From NCBI GenBank assembly GCA_961205875.1, contig OY540815.1, positions 15,685,638 to 15,749,637 on the forward strand: 64,000 nt of DNA. The letters are read 5' to 3'. The notes under the pieces are model-generated. The model saw only the letters and a list, made by a program, of their open reading frames with translations. It did no database searches and had not been told where the DNA came from. This stretch comes from Sialis fuliginosa (lineage: Eukaryota > Arthropoda > Insecta > Megaloptera > Sialidae). Positions 11,205-25,400 of the stretch are shown piece by piece (position 1 is the first letter of the stretch; every line of letters starts with the position of its first letter). Made by a program: the position numbers and the translations under genes.

Positions 11205-13482
11205 AAAAAAAATGACATAAAAGTTTATTGCATATAATTTTATTTCCAATTTAGTACATAATTTTTTTACATTAACAAAAATGTCTGGCATACATTTTAT
11301 ATATTTTAATAAGAATAAAGTTGAACCATTAAAATAACATTATTATTATAAATCAGCTAATTCGTAACTAAAAATTGTTAATAAAAAACTTAAGAATATA
11401 AAAGTATGCAAAAATAGTACTTCTTTTTACTACACACTACAACGAAAGCATTTTACATCAAAAGGCATTTCAGACAAAAATTTATCAAGTAATAATCTAT
11501 TTAAATAGTATTTAAAAAAAATCAGTCTTAAATTAAACGATCAAAAATAAAGAATATAGGATATATACTACGATGATAGTTAATATATATAGAAAAAGCA
11601 CGTGAAGTTAGAATGCATCTACAAATTTCTTCTAAGTTTATTCAACATATCATATTGTGTTATATATATTTCACGTTCTGATTACCAATATTTTTTTTTA
11701 ATTAAAAACTGATCACAGAAGCTAGCTTGTGCCTATGATATTCAAATCACATAACCGATGTATAACAAGCATATCTAATACTCGCTTTCAATTCAGAGCA
11801 CCCCGTATTGTCCAGTCCCCTTCTACTTGTTCCCAACGTGATAGTATATTTATTATGGCTACTGTTGTTTCTACATTCAAGGCAGTTTAATATTACATTA
11901 ATAATCATTTATTTGGATCACATTTACAGCTACATTTGTAAAAAACAGTTGAATAATCAGAGGTGACTTTTATTTTTATCTTTATATTAAACTAGTAACA
12001 CAGTGTGTCCCATCCCAAAATCAGGCCTTTTTTTGGAACCGTTATTCACGTTGTTTTAATCTGTTTTAGAGAAAATCGCCTGGTTCATTCAAGATGTGAC
12101 ACCCTGTATATGCTCACCACTGATATTAGCAAATTTGTTTTATATAATTATAGTTTTAATTGAAAAATTAGATTTTTTATAGCAATATCTAAATATAAAC
12201 GCTAAATTTACAAGAAAATTGTTTACGACATCAAGATCCATTTTTTAACATAAAACTTGATGTATCATATTCAATTTTCTTACGCAACTTTCTAAAATCA
12301 AATTCAACAAAATATTTCAGGTTCTATACACCACCCTGATTAGATATGATGAGAACACGTACCATAGATATGTCACAAAGATAACTTTAATGCTGCCACA
12401 TAAAATCATACATGTGTCCGATAATATTAACGGTGATTACAATAATTCCCTACCTCTCTATTCTCAGACAACAAAGATTTCCAGAATGATATTATTAAAA
12501 AGCTAACCAAAACCAAAAATCCATCAAAGAATTAATTCTTTATGGACCTGGCATCACAGATTAGTTGTATTTTCGATCTTGCGCAAAAAATTACTCTATG
12601 TGCCGATTGTTTAAAATAAATCACAAAACATTAACTTTAAAGAATCTAGTTTCTGCGATAACAGTCGCACTGATTAAGAATCACTCTCAAAAACTATGCT
12701 CTCTGGGCTGAGTAAATAAAAACGCAGTTAGAAGGAACATATTACAATATTTTTGTGAATTATATGTTGATATGTGCTGTTTTTGAACTATTGCTTCAGA
12801 CCAATACTAAATTTAAGCAATCTTTAATATGTTTTTTTTATTAGGCTAGTGTTTTCGTTTGGCTTCGATTAGTTGTTTTTATCGTTGGAAGCAACGTTAA
12901 CATTAATATTATCCGACAGACGATTGTGGAAGCATGCGCGAGGCACACGCAAAATACAATACAACAAAACGACAATTAAAGGCAGCACAGCGGCGATTTT
13001 TATAAGACATCGATCCTTACACATTAATTATTTAAAAATACTGGGAGTTCATCACCACAATTGAAATACTTTTTTTTTTATTTCATAAAATTTTAATTCA
13101 AATAATTCGCAAAAAATAACACAAAGAGAAAATCTTAATACTAATAAAAAAATTAATTACATATTATTTTTTTTATACGTTTTTCCATTTCATCAATGTT
13201 CTTCCAATCCGGACTTTTTAAGGGGAAATTTTATTAGTTTTTTTTAAATTTGTTTTGCTAAAACTTCTTATAATTTTATTATATATATCCCTGCTCAATC
13301 AAAATCAATTTCTTAACCTACGCAGTAGGCGGGTAACTTAAAAACAAACATTGTACGAAAAGCACACTACTGATTTGTTTGACTCTTATTTAAAATCATA
13401 ATATATATATATGTAATCTCATTTCAAGATGTTTAAATGTTAGTATATGTTAACTAAAGCAGTCGTTTCAGATCGTTGAAGA
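11205..13482. other. Intergenic stretch downstream of stathmin, no gene seen
   Basis: AT-rich sequence between the MITE and the stathmin stop codon. The part nearest 13482 should be stathmin 3' untranslated region. A stretch at about 12000-12120, including the phrase CACCCTGTAT, resembles dispersed repeats common in insect genomes. A 63-codon plus-strand frame at 12873-13064 lacks protein character. Confidence 0.4.
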
Positions 13483-16400
13483 TTACCCCGATAGAGCTGT
13501 CACACGTTGTTCGCCATCCTGATTCATCAGTTTGGCTTTGTTCTGGCGCACCACTTCTGCTCGTCGTTCCTGGAAGCACAAAATTAAATATCAAGTTTAA
13601 GTACGTTATATTTATATCTACAAATAATCCTTGTTAATTTAAGATTGAATAAAGGCTTCAGTAAATGATGATGAAAAATATGAAACCTTAAAGCATGCAA
13701 ACGACATTTATTTATTACAAAAAGCGACAAGCGTAATAATTTTGTGTGCAATGATAAACAAACTCTTACATGGTTTTTAAGTTTCTCTTTTTGCTCTTGT
13801 TCCAATTGGGCCCGGCGTGTCTGAGCCAGCTCTAATTTATCTTGAATGGTCGCATCGAGCTGTTGGAACTTCTCCGTGTTGCTCGTACGGACTCTTTTCA
13901 CTTGCTCCTCCTGGAATTACATACATGCATGTGCAGACACAGATAAACAAAACATTATAACTTAAAGATTAAAAGCTTTGCCTGGTTTTTATTTAACAAC
14001 ACACCTAGACCTCACTTTGTTGTTGTAAACCAATCAAGACAACATTAGTTTAAGTTTTGAGTTATAACAATCCTAGAGATGCCAATACTTAAGTAAAATA
14101 CTTAAAAAAGTACTTCCAGTACATTTAAAAATATTAATAAAATAATAAGTACTACTAGATACTTTCAAAGTACTTAATTAATAGTTGATTTACTTTTTTC
14201 ATAATATTTGATTTAAACAAATCAAGTACTTTAAGTACATTTAAAAATAGCAAAAAGTATCTGCTACTTTAAATACTTTCACTTAGTAGGTACTTGTAAC
14301 AGCTCTATCCACTATAAAGGAAAATAATACGCATCGTGGTTTTCAAGAACATATCCTCGATGCAAAGTGTGATCTTGGTGTACTGTGTATTAATTATTTT
14401 TATTTTTATATATTTTATTTTTATCGTTTTTAAGTTTTCAGCAATGGCAAAATGCAGAATGTTTAAATAAAAAATGAAACATGAATTGTACAGATGTGTG
14501 TGAAAATATTTATATAAGGCTAAAAAAAATTTTTATATGAAGCCAAAGCGACTGATTATTGATTTACTAAAAGTAAAGTACTTTAGAGTAATAACTAATA
14601 ATCTTCTGCTTTTAAAAATCTAAATATTTTTGACTTTTGTTTTAGGAAGTAAGTCATTTTGGCTTATTAATGTAAGTATGATATCATATATTAAACATAC
14701 TAGTATGTTTAATATATGATGATATGCATGTTTCTGTAATTTTTGTCTTAAAGTGTATTGCATTACAATTAATTTAAATTTTGGAACAGTAATTTAAAAT
14801 TTTGTATAAAATTATTAACGTTAACAACATAAATGTAAAAATGATGCTTTCAAATATGAACTCTAAGAAATATGTATAACTTTCATTAGAATAATTCTAG
14901 ATACATGCATATATCATGTAATTTCTACGTTATGCACATTTAAATCACTAAAGAAAACACATTCAGTGAATGGGATGAAAAATATCTATTGAAACAGTCA
15001 ACTATTGGGTATAATAAATATACAAAAACACTCACATGTTCTCGGAGCCTTTCTAACATTTTCTTGATTTTTTCGTCGCGCTGAGCAGTTACAGTTTTGA
15101 GCTTCTCCTCGATCGCGACTCGCACTTCAGAGGTTTGTTGTTCTAAAGACAATCGGGTCTTCTCGACACTCTCAATATGTTCCTAAAACAGTGCAAAACA
15201 TTGTCATTAATATTTTTTTTCTATTTATCTAAAGAACATTATGAGTATTTTGTTAACAATAAATATAAACAACACAAACCTTCATTTTGGTTTTGAGATC
15301 ACTGATGTAAGCTTCCCGCTTCTCTACATGAATTTCCATTTTTTGGTCAAGAGCTTCTTTTGTTTGACTAATGAAGTTATTCGTTTGTTCGTCCTTCTTC
15401 TTTGAAGCCTCCTCAATTTTTTGCATCTTAGTCGACAGAGCAGCGATTTTGTTTGCCTCTAAAGACTAAAAAGAAAACAAAAATTCAATCTCAAGCTTTT
15501 TGCAGTTTAAAAGAAACATCTAAAATACTCAAAACAAGAACATCCAAAACATATTAAAATTTATTTACCAATCGTCTTTCCTCTGCCGCTCTTAATTTTT
15601 CTTCGATGTCTTGAACTGACATTTTATCTTTGGGAGAGTTGGGGCGCTTGGGAAGTGTTGGCTGACCTATCGGTTCAGCTAAGATTACTTCATAACAAAC
15701 ACCGCCTTTAGTTTTTTCTTGGCAACGAATTTCAGTCGCTGGAAAGAAAAACAAATGTTAGAAATCACAATAGTTTTTCAAAAAACTCAAAAATAATAAT
15801 GAATGCGTATGGTATATTTTTTATGTAACTTATTATGAGATATTTTTTTCTTAATGGAAAATCGGTCGATCGCTAAAAAAATATTACCCTTCTGTTATTA
15901 TAAAACATTACATATAGGTATTAATTATTAATTTTATGCATACCTATGATTTAATTAGATGCCAACAAATACGATAAGAAATATAAATTATGTACTTTTC
16001 AACAAACTGGACGTTTTTTGATGATAAAAAGCATGCAATAAAGGACAATAATTAAATTAATTGATTTTATGGCGTGTTTCACCAAAAAGACAGGAAAACG
16101 TTTTTTTTTTTTGACAAAATAACAAAACCTATACATTTTTAGATACGAATTGTTTTAAAAATGTGTTGCTGTTTTATCTTTTTGGTGTAAACATGGCAAA
16201 AGCAAGTTTAATCATCTATCCATGTTAATTAAAATTCTACTATTAGCTGAATACTATTTCACTCTGTACCAGGTGAATAACCGTCTATTTTAGGCAAAAT
16301 AGTACTCTGGAACTCAAAGCCGGTCTTAGCAAGTCTACCCCCCCCCCCCCCCCAATCCGGCACTGTTCTAACTACATATAGTCATTTTGTTGGCATGTTT

Positions 16401-19400
16401 AGCGCGGTTGTAGCCCTTTTTTGAATGAACAAAAAAAATCCTGTTGGTAGTGGTTCCCAAAATGTTTGTCTCGGCGCCTCGAGGAGCCGCTGTGTCTTTT
16501 ATTTATTTATATCTTACTTATGATTAGCTATGCTTTGACTTAGGGAAAGACGCCATGGAAAAACCTTAGTTCAAAAAGGATACTGCAAGTCGAAAAAATC
16601 TGTTTGTACCTAGCTGCATGTAGGTATCAAAAAATGTTAGTGTTAAAACAGCGAATTTACGACGTTTAAATTATAACGATACTTATCTGTCATAAAATAT
16701 AGTGAGCCAGAAGTTAACAGTAACATAAGAAATTGATGGTTTAATTACACATATAAATATACATATGTGTAAATTATATTTTCATAAATATTTAAATAAA
16801 TTAATGAATTGTAATTGTAATAATTGTTGTCAACATGGCCCCGACAAGGGAGAGGAAGGGCTGATAGAACTCTAACCTGGGGGGGGGGGGATAAGATGTG
16901 GAGGTCATGGTGGCCAGTATTAAAATAATTATTGTGAAATTTAAAATATTTAATCAACCTAATATTTTAATACATTTGAATATCATTCCGAATGTATGAA
17001 TTATAGTTCCAGAGTACTATGTCGCCAAACAGGAGACGTTTTTGTATCCATCCGGTAGAAGCAAAAGCAGATTACTGTAGTATCATAATAATTCCGAGCG
17101 AGGCCGAGCAAACATCCCATGAGGTAGGTGTATACATATATTTATAAGAGAATAAACGAGATTAGAGACGCAATACTTCTAGATACACAACCGGACGTAG
17201 AAAAAGTACACTACATGTTGTATTAGTTGTATATAACACAAATGTTGATTAAAACGTACCGAGACAGAATCAATACAAAGTATGAGTCTTACGTAATCTG
17301 AGCAAATATCCAATTATGGTTTATATCGATAGAAATTAAGGGATAAAGTAGGTAAAGGGATTACTGTATTCTGAATTTTAGAAATTTCATAGTACCTAAT
17401 CAGAACTAGTTGAAATTAAAAACAATTGAAAATTTGAATGATTTGGAGTTATTTTAAACTTTAATATCCGGTATTATAAAGGAGCTAACTAAATTTGCTA
17501 GCTTGCAAGCACTTTCAAATAGAGTATTAATTTTGTGATAGTATCTATGGATTTGTTTTGGAATTTAGAGCAGTGATACTTCAACTTATTTTAACATAGC
17601 TGGCAACTTTGAGCGTACAAAATAATTTTCATAATATCACCACAGCATGCACGAAACTTGTCAAACACTTCATGAAACTTCGAAAAAACTGTCAGATTGG
17701 TTTGATACACCATTTGAAAGTGCTTGCAAGCTATCAAATTTTGTTGGCTCGTTTATAATAACGGACATAATGGTTGCATTATTTTATGACAACGAAAAAA
17801 TTTAGTGAAATTAAAATAAGTTGATGATTTTTTGAATAATTTTTAGCATAGTTTTCACAATCGAATAATTCGAATGAAACATTCGAATTCGCCCACGTCT
17901 AATCATAACTGTTAAAAAGTACATATAGACTACATATATATTTATAAAACAACGTAATAATCCATTATTGAAAAACCATGTATAAAAACAATTCATCATT
18001 ACGAAATTATCAGCTAATAATAACGATGCTATTTTTAAACCCACATCAACATTATAAATCGATAGCTAATTACCAACGGAATGATTCAGGTTCAGGCACA
18101 CCCAAAACATAATCCCCGATGAAAAATTACATGCAAATCAAAAACATTTCAACACAGCCTGCATCGTGATAATATTTCATATATGTAAAACGGTTTTGTT
18201 TATATTCGGAGGTGGTGCAACGAAGACAATGGGTTACAATTGGTTCGGAACCATTGATTGTGGTTGTATAATTATAGTGGGAGCATTCAGCCAATCTACC
18301 CCTACCAACTCTGGTTAACCAAAATGGTGGAAATAGGGAAGAACAGCTGTGAGAACTGTCACTTTGGATATTTTGTATTAGCAAAATGAGTATTGAAATG
18401 GTTTTTTGGTAAACTGTGTTATTTATGTCACAAATATTTTAGCCACCAGAAAATCCTGTGGATTATTATAATAGAAAAGGATTTCATTCTATTATATTAC
18501 AAGGTATTATATTATTTTATGTAACTTTATATGTATAACATATTAATAAAATCATTTTATTGTAGGTGTTTGTGATCATCGAGCATGTTTTATCGATGTT
18601 TTTGTTGGAATGCCAGGGCGAATGCATGACGCAAGGGTTTTTCGGAATAGTCCCATTTTTCATCGACTGAACAATGAAGAAATTCCACTCTTGCCGGGGA
18701 ACATGCACATAATTGGTGACTCTGCGTATCCACTACAGAAAAATGTATTGACACCATTTCGTGATAATGGCCATCTAACACCTGCACAAAGGCTGTATAA
18801 TAGAAAATTCAACTCTATTAGATCAATTATTGAAAGGGCATTTGGTCTTTTGAAAGTCAAATTTCGTAGACTGAAGTACCTCGATATTACTGATTTTCAA
18901 CTAGGCAATAAGATGATAACAGCGTGTTGCATCTTGCATAATTTTATAATAAACCAAAATGACGTTAATTTTGAAGATGAAGAATTCAACATTGATGAGG
19001 CAGATAATGTTGTAGAAGAAGAATTCAACCAGGAAGCTAATGAAAAAAGAAATATCGTTGCTAACTCTTTTTAAAGAGTTTGATTCTACCAAGGCTCATT
19101 AGAGCCGCATTTATATCAGGAAGAGTTTTACATAGCACTAAACAAATACCACAATATATGCTTACCTGAAACCTTGCACCATTTAAAAATTTAACATCAT
19201 TTATTTTACTTACATATCTTTGATTATAAACATAATACAATACAAATTCTAAAAATCACTTCTTTTTTGGGTTCCGTAGGATTATGACCAGAACTCTATT
19301 AATCTCACTTTGTCAACCGTCCATCATAGTAAAAGATCTAAGCTATAAATTTGGAATTTTTATCTAAACTTTTGATACCTTGGAGTTTGATAGTTACTCG

Positions 19401-22400
19401 ACCCTAATTTTTTTAAATTCAAAAGTGATACCAGCAAGGTTTTATAGGGTTCGATTAGTTCTATTGAAAAGTCAGCGATATCTAACATAGACATTTTTAT
19501 ATAAAATGCTGGTAACGTCACATAGTCTATTTTTAACCTGCATTAGTACCAGCATAATCTATATAAAATAAGTTTTCTGGTTTAAATATCATCATTTCAT
19601 TTATTAAACAAATGCGGAACAGATGTTTGATAAAAATGTTAAAATAAAATTTCTCGAGTATTTTATCTCACGTTTCAAAGATGAAACACAGCATACAAAA
19701 CTCAATAAATAAACACCTATCTAAAATTAAAATCACAGTTTTATTAATCTAATAACAATAACAAAAAATTATAAATAAAAGAAACATTTTTAGTAACAAA
19801 TATAGTGAAATCTCCAAATGTCCACCTTTCGTACATGACCATCTCTAAAAAGGGCCAATATTATATAGAACATTTTATATATTATTCTTTTTTTCACTAT
19901 TCTTTAATGCAACATTAAAATCACAGTGGACAAATGTAGGTACGTGAACAAAATAAAACTATATATTATATTACAATATATATAATTATAAGTTATAAAT
20001 AATTACACATCATTTATTAAGGTTATATCATATATTAATCAACTAGATTAATATATGATCTTACACTAATAAAGCTTATATTATAAAAATAGAGACTACA
20101 AATTAGTTAAATATACTTAAATAGAAAAAAGTTTTAAAATATATATGTACAAGAATAACCTCAAAGTACAAAATTTGTTTTTGTAATGTTGTATATAGTT
20201 TCGAGATGACAGTTGGCAAACATGTATACGCATGTGCACCAGCTCTAACCCCCACTCTAATCGGTCAACTCGAAGACCACACGAGACCGAACAAATTCTA
20301 CGGTTACTTCTCTATCTCTTTCTGGTTACTTCTTTCTCACTTTGGCATTTGATGTTATATGTGACATTCTTTAAATTTTCGGTACATTCTACCGCAAATT
20401 CCATAAATCAGCCAATCAAAACTCGTTGTTCAGTAACCGGAGTGGTAGATTTGCTGAACGCTCCCAGTGTCACGCGAATTCTACATAAAAATCGAACCGC
20501 TATTTTAATCGACACACTTATTATGTGTTTGCGTATTTTTATATGCCTCTGAATGATTGGGAGAGTAGAAACTGAACTTCTATTTTTAAGTTAAATACGT
20601 TATTTTAATTAATTTGATTAATAATGTTCGGTATTATAAAAATTTTGATCTATACCTTTTCAACTTCAAATTGAGACTAATCAATTTCAAATTGGGAATA
20701 ATCAATTTCAAATTGAGACTAAACAATTTCATATTGGGAATAATCAGTTTCAAATTGAGACTAAACAATTTCAAATTGGGAATAATCAATTTCAAAGTGA
20801 AGTTGATTGTTCCCAATTTGAAAATGTTTAGTCTCAATTTGAAATTGATTATTCCCAATATGAAATTGTTTAGTCTCAATTTGAAATTGATTATTCTCAA
20901 TTTGAAATTGATTAGTCTCAATTTGAAATTGATTAGTCTCAATTTGAAGTTGAAAAGGTATAGACCAAACTTTAACTACTAACTAACCACTTTCTGTAGG
21001 GTGTCACATTTAAATTGCAGTTGTATTTTTATATTTAAAAACTGTGTTGATTGATGTACATTGTACACCATAGAAAATACAGCATCTTTAATTATTATTA
21101 ATTTATTACCATTGTTCTCAAATCGAAACCAAATTCGTAATGATTCGACACCCCGTAGAAAGTGTTTGGTTAGGTTTTGGTAAAGACCAAATTCTTTATA
21201 GTGCTGGACATAACAGTAACATTTTTCGTGTTTCAAGTCAGTGTGCATTATTAATACAAAATAACCTATATCTAGGGAAACGTTAAAAATTGAAGTAAAG
21301 CGGTTTCGATTTATAGAGTTTCGATTTATAAAGGTTACAGTTAAATAACTTCAATTTGCAGAGGTCGTTAAAATAACACATTGATCGTTTCAATTTATAG
21401 AGGTAGCAAAATGATAATTTTGAGTTATAGAGGGTAAAATTGTATATTGAAAATACCTTTTAGGGAAATCGTAATTAGTTCGAGTTATACAGGGTTCATA
21501 CTTTGAGAAATATAGGTTTTTTTGATATAATTGTGTCTGTCTGTCTGTTCTGACTTACACGAATACTAATGAACCGATTTTGATGAGACTTTCACTATTC
21601 GAAAACCCTAAAATGAATTCGGTAGACCGTATAAAGGAAAATTTACAATATTTTCTATTAAAAATGTATAAAACAAGAAATGATTAAACCAACAATTTAT
21701 AAAGAATAATTCGATTTGACACGTAGTATCTACGAAAAAAATATAATTTATATGTTTTAATAAAATTTTTAATTTATAAAAATAAAAATTTCTAAAATTA
21801 AAATATACCTATAGGTATTTAAGGTTTAAGAGACTTGGAATTTGTATGAGGTACGCAGATGTTATAAGTTTGAGAAACACTGATCTAAAAAGTTCTTAAA
21901 CACAACCTACTATACTAACTGAACAAATAAAGTAATAGAAAATTCACTTTTCTCTGATATTCGTATTTTTTGAAATAACAAATGATTTTCTACAGATATG
22001 GTAGGTACACAAAACTTTATTATTTGATCATAGAATATATGAATATCAATTGATAATCTATAATTTTTGTTTTCAGTTCTTCTTTTTCTTATAAAAACAA
22101 CTTCCTTCAAAAACATCCGAAAAATAAAGAAATTCATTTTTATTATTTTATTGAATTCTTTCATAGGAAAAAAAACTTTAAAAATCATAGCCTTATACAG
22201 TGGACACAATAATACAATGATCTGAAAAGCATAGTATACGTATTTCAAGATATTTATAAAACTTAAAATAATAATCGATAACAAAATAACAATAATAAAA
22301 AAAAACACAAGCTACCAATAAAACAGTATAAAATTTAACATTTTCTTTTATACAACTACTCACTTATGAACTTGACTTTTTTCGGCTGTTTAGTCCGTGG

Positions 22401-25400
22401 CTTCACGTTGACCTTTTTGAAGGGTGCACCTCTTCTACGAGCTAAAAGAATTTTCACACACAAACACACACAAACAATATTTATATTGCCATGTTTATCG
22501 CAGGAAAGAGGAGGCATCATCAATATCAATTTTGCGCTTTCACCCGAGTGTTTTTTTAACACACTCCCATGTTTTTACATTAACTTAACTTAAAACTTAT
22601 ATTTACTTATAATAATACACATATCAACAAATATGAAGTTTTACTGTATTTTAAATTACATTTGTTTGTAAGAGAAATACAATTGTGTATTTTCACCAGT
22701 GGTGAAGAATCCATGGAAGCAGTGATTCCCCATACTTTATGGGTAAATTAATACAAATCTGTGTTTTCAGTTAATAAATAATTTAAAAATATTATTAGAA
22801 TATTCAGCTTTATGCGCAACTCAAACATTTTAACCAAAAATCAAAAATAGCATTTAATATTAATTTACACGCTCTATAAAACAGCAAGAAATTTCACTAA
22901 AAAATTTCGAATTTTCGATTTCGTTAAAAGTATGTTTCTTGTATAGAAAAAGACGTGAAAAGTTGAACTGTTCAAACCGCAGGTCTGTATCTCAAAACGT
23001 TCTCGAGATATAGCCTCTCAAAGTTTTAGTTTTTTCAAATTTTTGGAGAAAAATGGCTCTAACTTTTGAACGCGTGGTCGGAATTGATTTTAGTTGACGG
23101 ATTTGGAATCAGCGTGTCAAAATCTATATAATGACATGTATAATATATTTAAACTCGAGAAAAAAAAATTCGCGAAAAATCGAAAAAATTCAAAGGGGTA
23201 TACCTTAAAAAAATGTCGATTTTTGACGAAATTTTTTTTGTCGAATTTTAAAGTATTATACATGTCATTATATAGATTTTGACACGCTGATTTCAAATCC
23301 GTCAACTAAAATCAATTCCGACCACACGTTCAAAAGTTATGGCCTTTTTTTTCCAAAAATTTGAAAAAACTAAAACTTTGAGAGGCTATATCTCGAGAAC
23401 GGTTTGAGATACAGACCTGCGGTTTGAACAGTTCAACTTTTCACGTCATTTTCTATACAAGAAACATACTTTTAACGAAATCAAAAATTCGAAATTTTTC
23501 AGCGAAATTTCCTGCAGTGAACTTCAACTCATCATACAAATATCGACTAAAATACAAGAAAATAAGACGTAGAATCATTTAGTTACTATATAAATATATA
23601 AGTATTTATTTTAAAAAGTAAAATCTTGAACTTAAGGTGTTTTATAACTAGTTTTTTAGGAGGGGGAGGATTGATAAAATATGCTTCCCTTATTAAAAAC
23701 TTTACGCCTCGCCACTGATTTTCACACACACTTTTTTTCAAGTCGTACTTTAATTACTTCAGAAAACCATCATAAAATATTTGAAAAATGCTGTCCAGTT
23801 TAATGATTAACTAACATTCAGAAATCTTACATGAAATGAAGTGACTTAACTACAGCAGTGTAGCTGGACTGATAAAAAGCCAAGGACCCCAGGCTTTATA
23901 AGACACCGCGACAGGAATTCAATAATCTCTTTTTGACCACCTTATCTCCTCAGGTTTAGTGAGCCCCACCTTAAAAATTTTCCAGGGACCCTAGATTTGT
24001 AGTTTTACGCCATTGATGAAATGTCATTTTGATTTTCAAATTTCGACCCAGTCTGAATTACATAATATGTAATACGGCAGGTATAGGTAGGTACTGTAGA
24101 AAAATCAGATACACAAAAATAATATTTACGTTTCATATAACATAATAGGTATAATCCATTATATTTTTGAAATGTTACAAAGTCAGTCGGTTTATAAGAA
24201 TATCTAGAGCAATTCGACATAACCGTGTTTTAGCACAAAAAGATAAAGAACCCGTGACATGCTGCAATGCAGCAGCTTCGTCCGTAAGTTCGCGTGTTCA
24301 GAGCTGGAGAGCCAAGGTCAAACTCCTTCACCGATCACCACCTTTAGTATTCCATTCACACATGTACCGCGCACAGGGCCGTATCTAGGGCTTACCTAAA
24401 TCTCATCTCATCTCGTGCGTAACCCCCCCGAGCATCTCTAAAGAATAAGGTTTACACTTTGGGTTTGTTTAAATTACAGATTTCAATATGCGATTTCTAG
24501 TTTTCTAGGACAACGTTTCGATCCAAATTTCGGTCAGTATTAATGTTTACTTTTATATTCTATAGTTACAAAACTGAAAAAGCTTTAGCTGTATTCAGTA
24601 CTATATTTTTAGCTAATTAGTGACTTCTTCACTCAATAATCAAGACACCGATTAAGGATATTGTGAATTACAATTTGACTCCTATAAATTATAATATTCA
24701 AATAACTATTACATGAAATGGTAGGAAATGTTATTTTTTTATTATTAGTAGGTACATATTTTTGAGCACTAAAATATATAAGATAGTATATAGTATAGGT
24801 ATGTATAGTAACTGCTCATCAATGCCCTAGTCAAATTCCTGGACTTAGAAACGTAAAATTCTGAGGGTGTCTTCCTTTTATGGCGTAAGCATCCACTGAA
24901 AAGAAATTTTCCGAAATTTAAACCCTTAAAGGGAGAAAAGAGTGTTAAACTTTTACTAAAATACGTTTATCTGCAAAAATGCATATACTAACAAGATGAT
25001 ACATAAAAACTAATATAACGCGTGCGAAGCCGCGAGAGGGTGGTTAGTATATTACATTATCTAAAAAAATATTATTTGTACAAATTTACCTTACACAACA
25101 TTTATTATCTGGATGATAGTTCAATAACTTTCTAATTTTGCACTAATTGAGAAGAACAAAATTAACGACCCGCCCCTGTTAATTAATTCGCTGCTAAATT
25201 TATAAACGATAGATTTACTTATTTTCAATCGCTCGATTTGTGTTCTGTCCAGATAATTTATTTGAGTGCGTGTATAGAGGGAAAAGCGTCATTAGTTGCA
25301 CTACCTAATCAATCAGCATATATAGATATAAGGAAATATATAATTTTCTTTTGATAACAAACTGTGGTCTTCAAACTGTGTTCCAAGAAGTTACTAGTGT

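Noticed and set aside
20614-20982. Long Asn/Leu-rich open frames on both strands (122 and 102 codons)
   Set aside because: They are mirror translations of the 21-bp unit foldback; repetition and symmetry explain the openness.
23094-23305. Two near-identical 62-codon frames on opposite strands
   Set aside because: They are the two readings of the palindrome centre at 22884-23515, not a gene pair.
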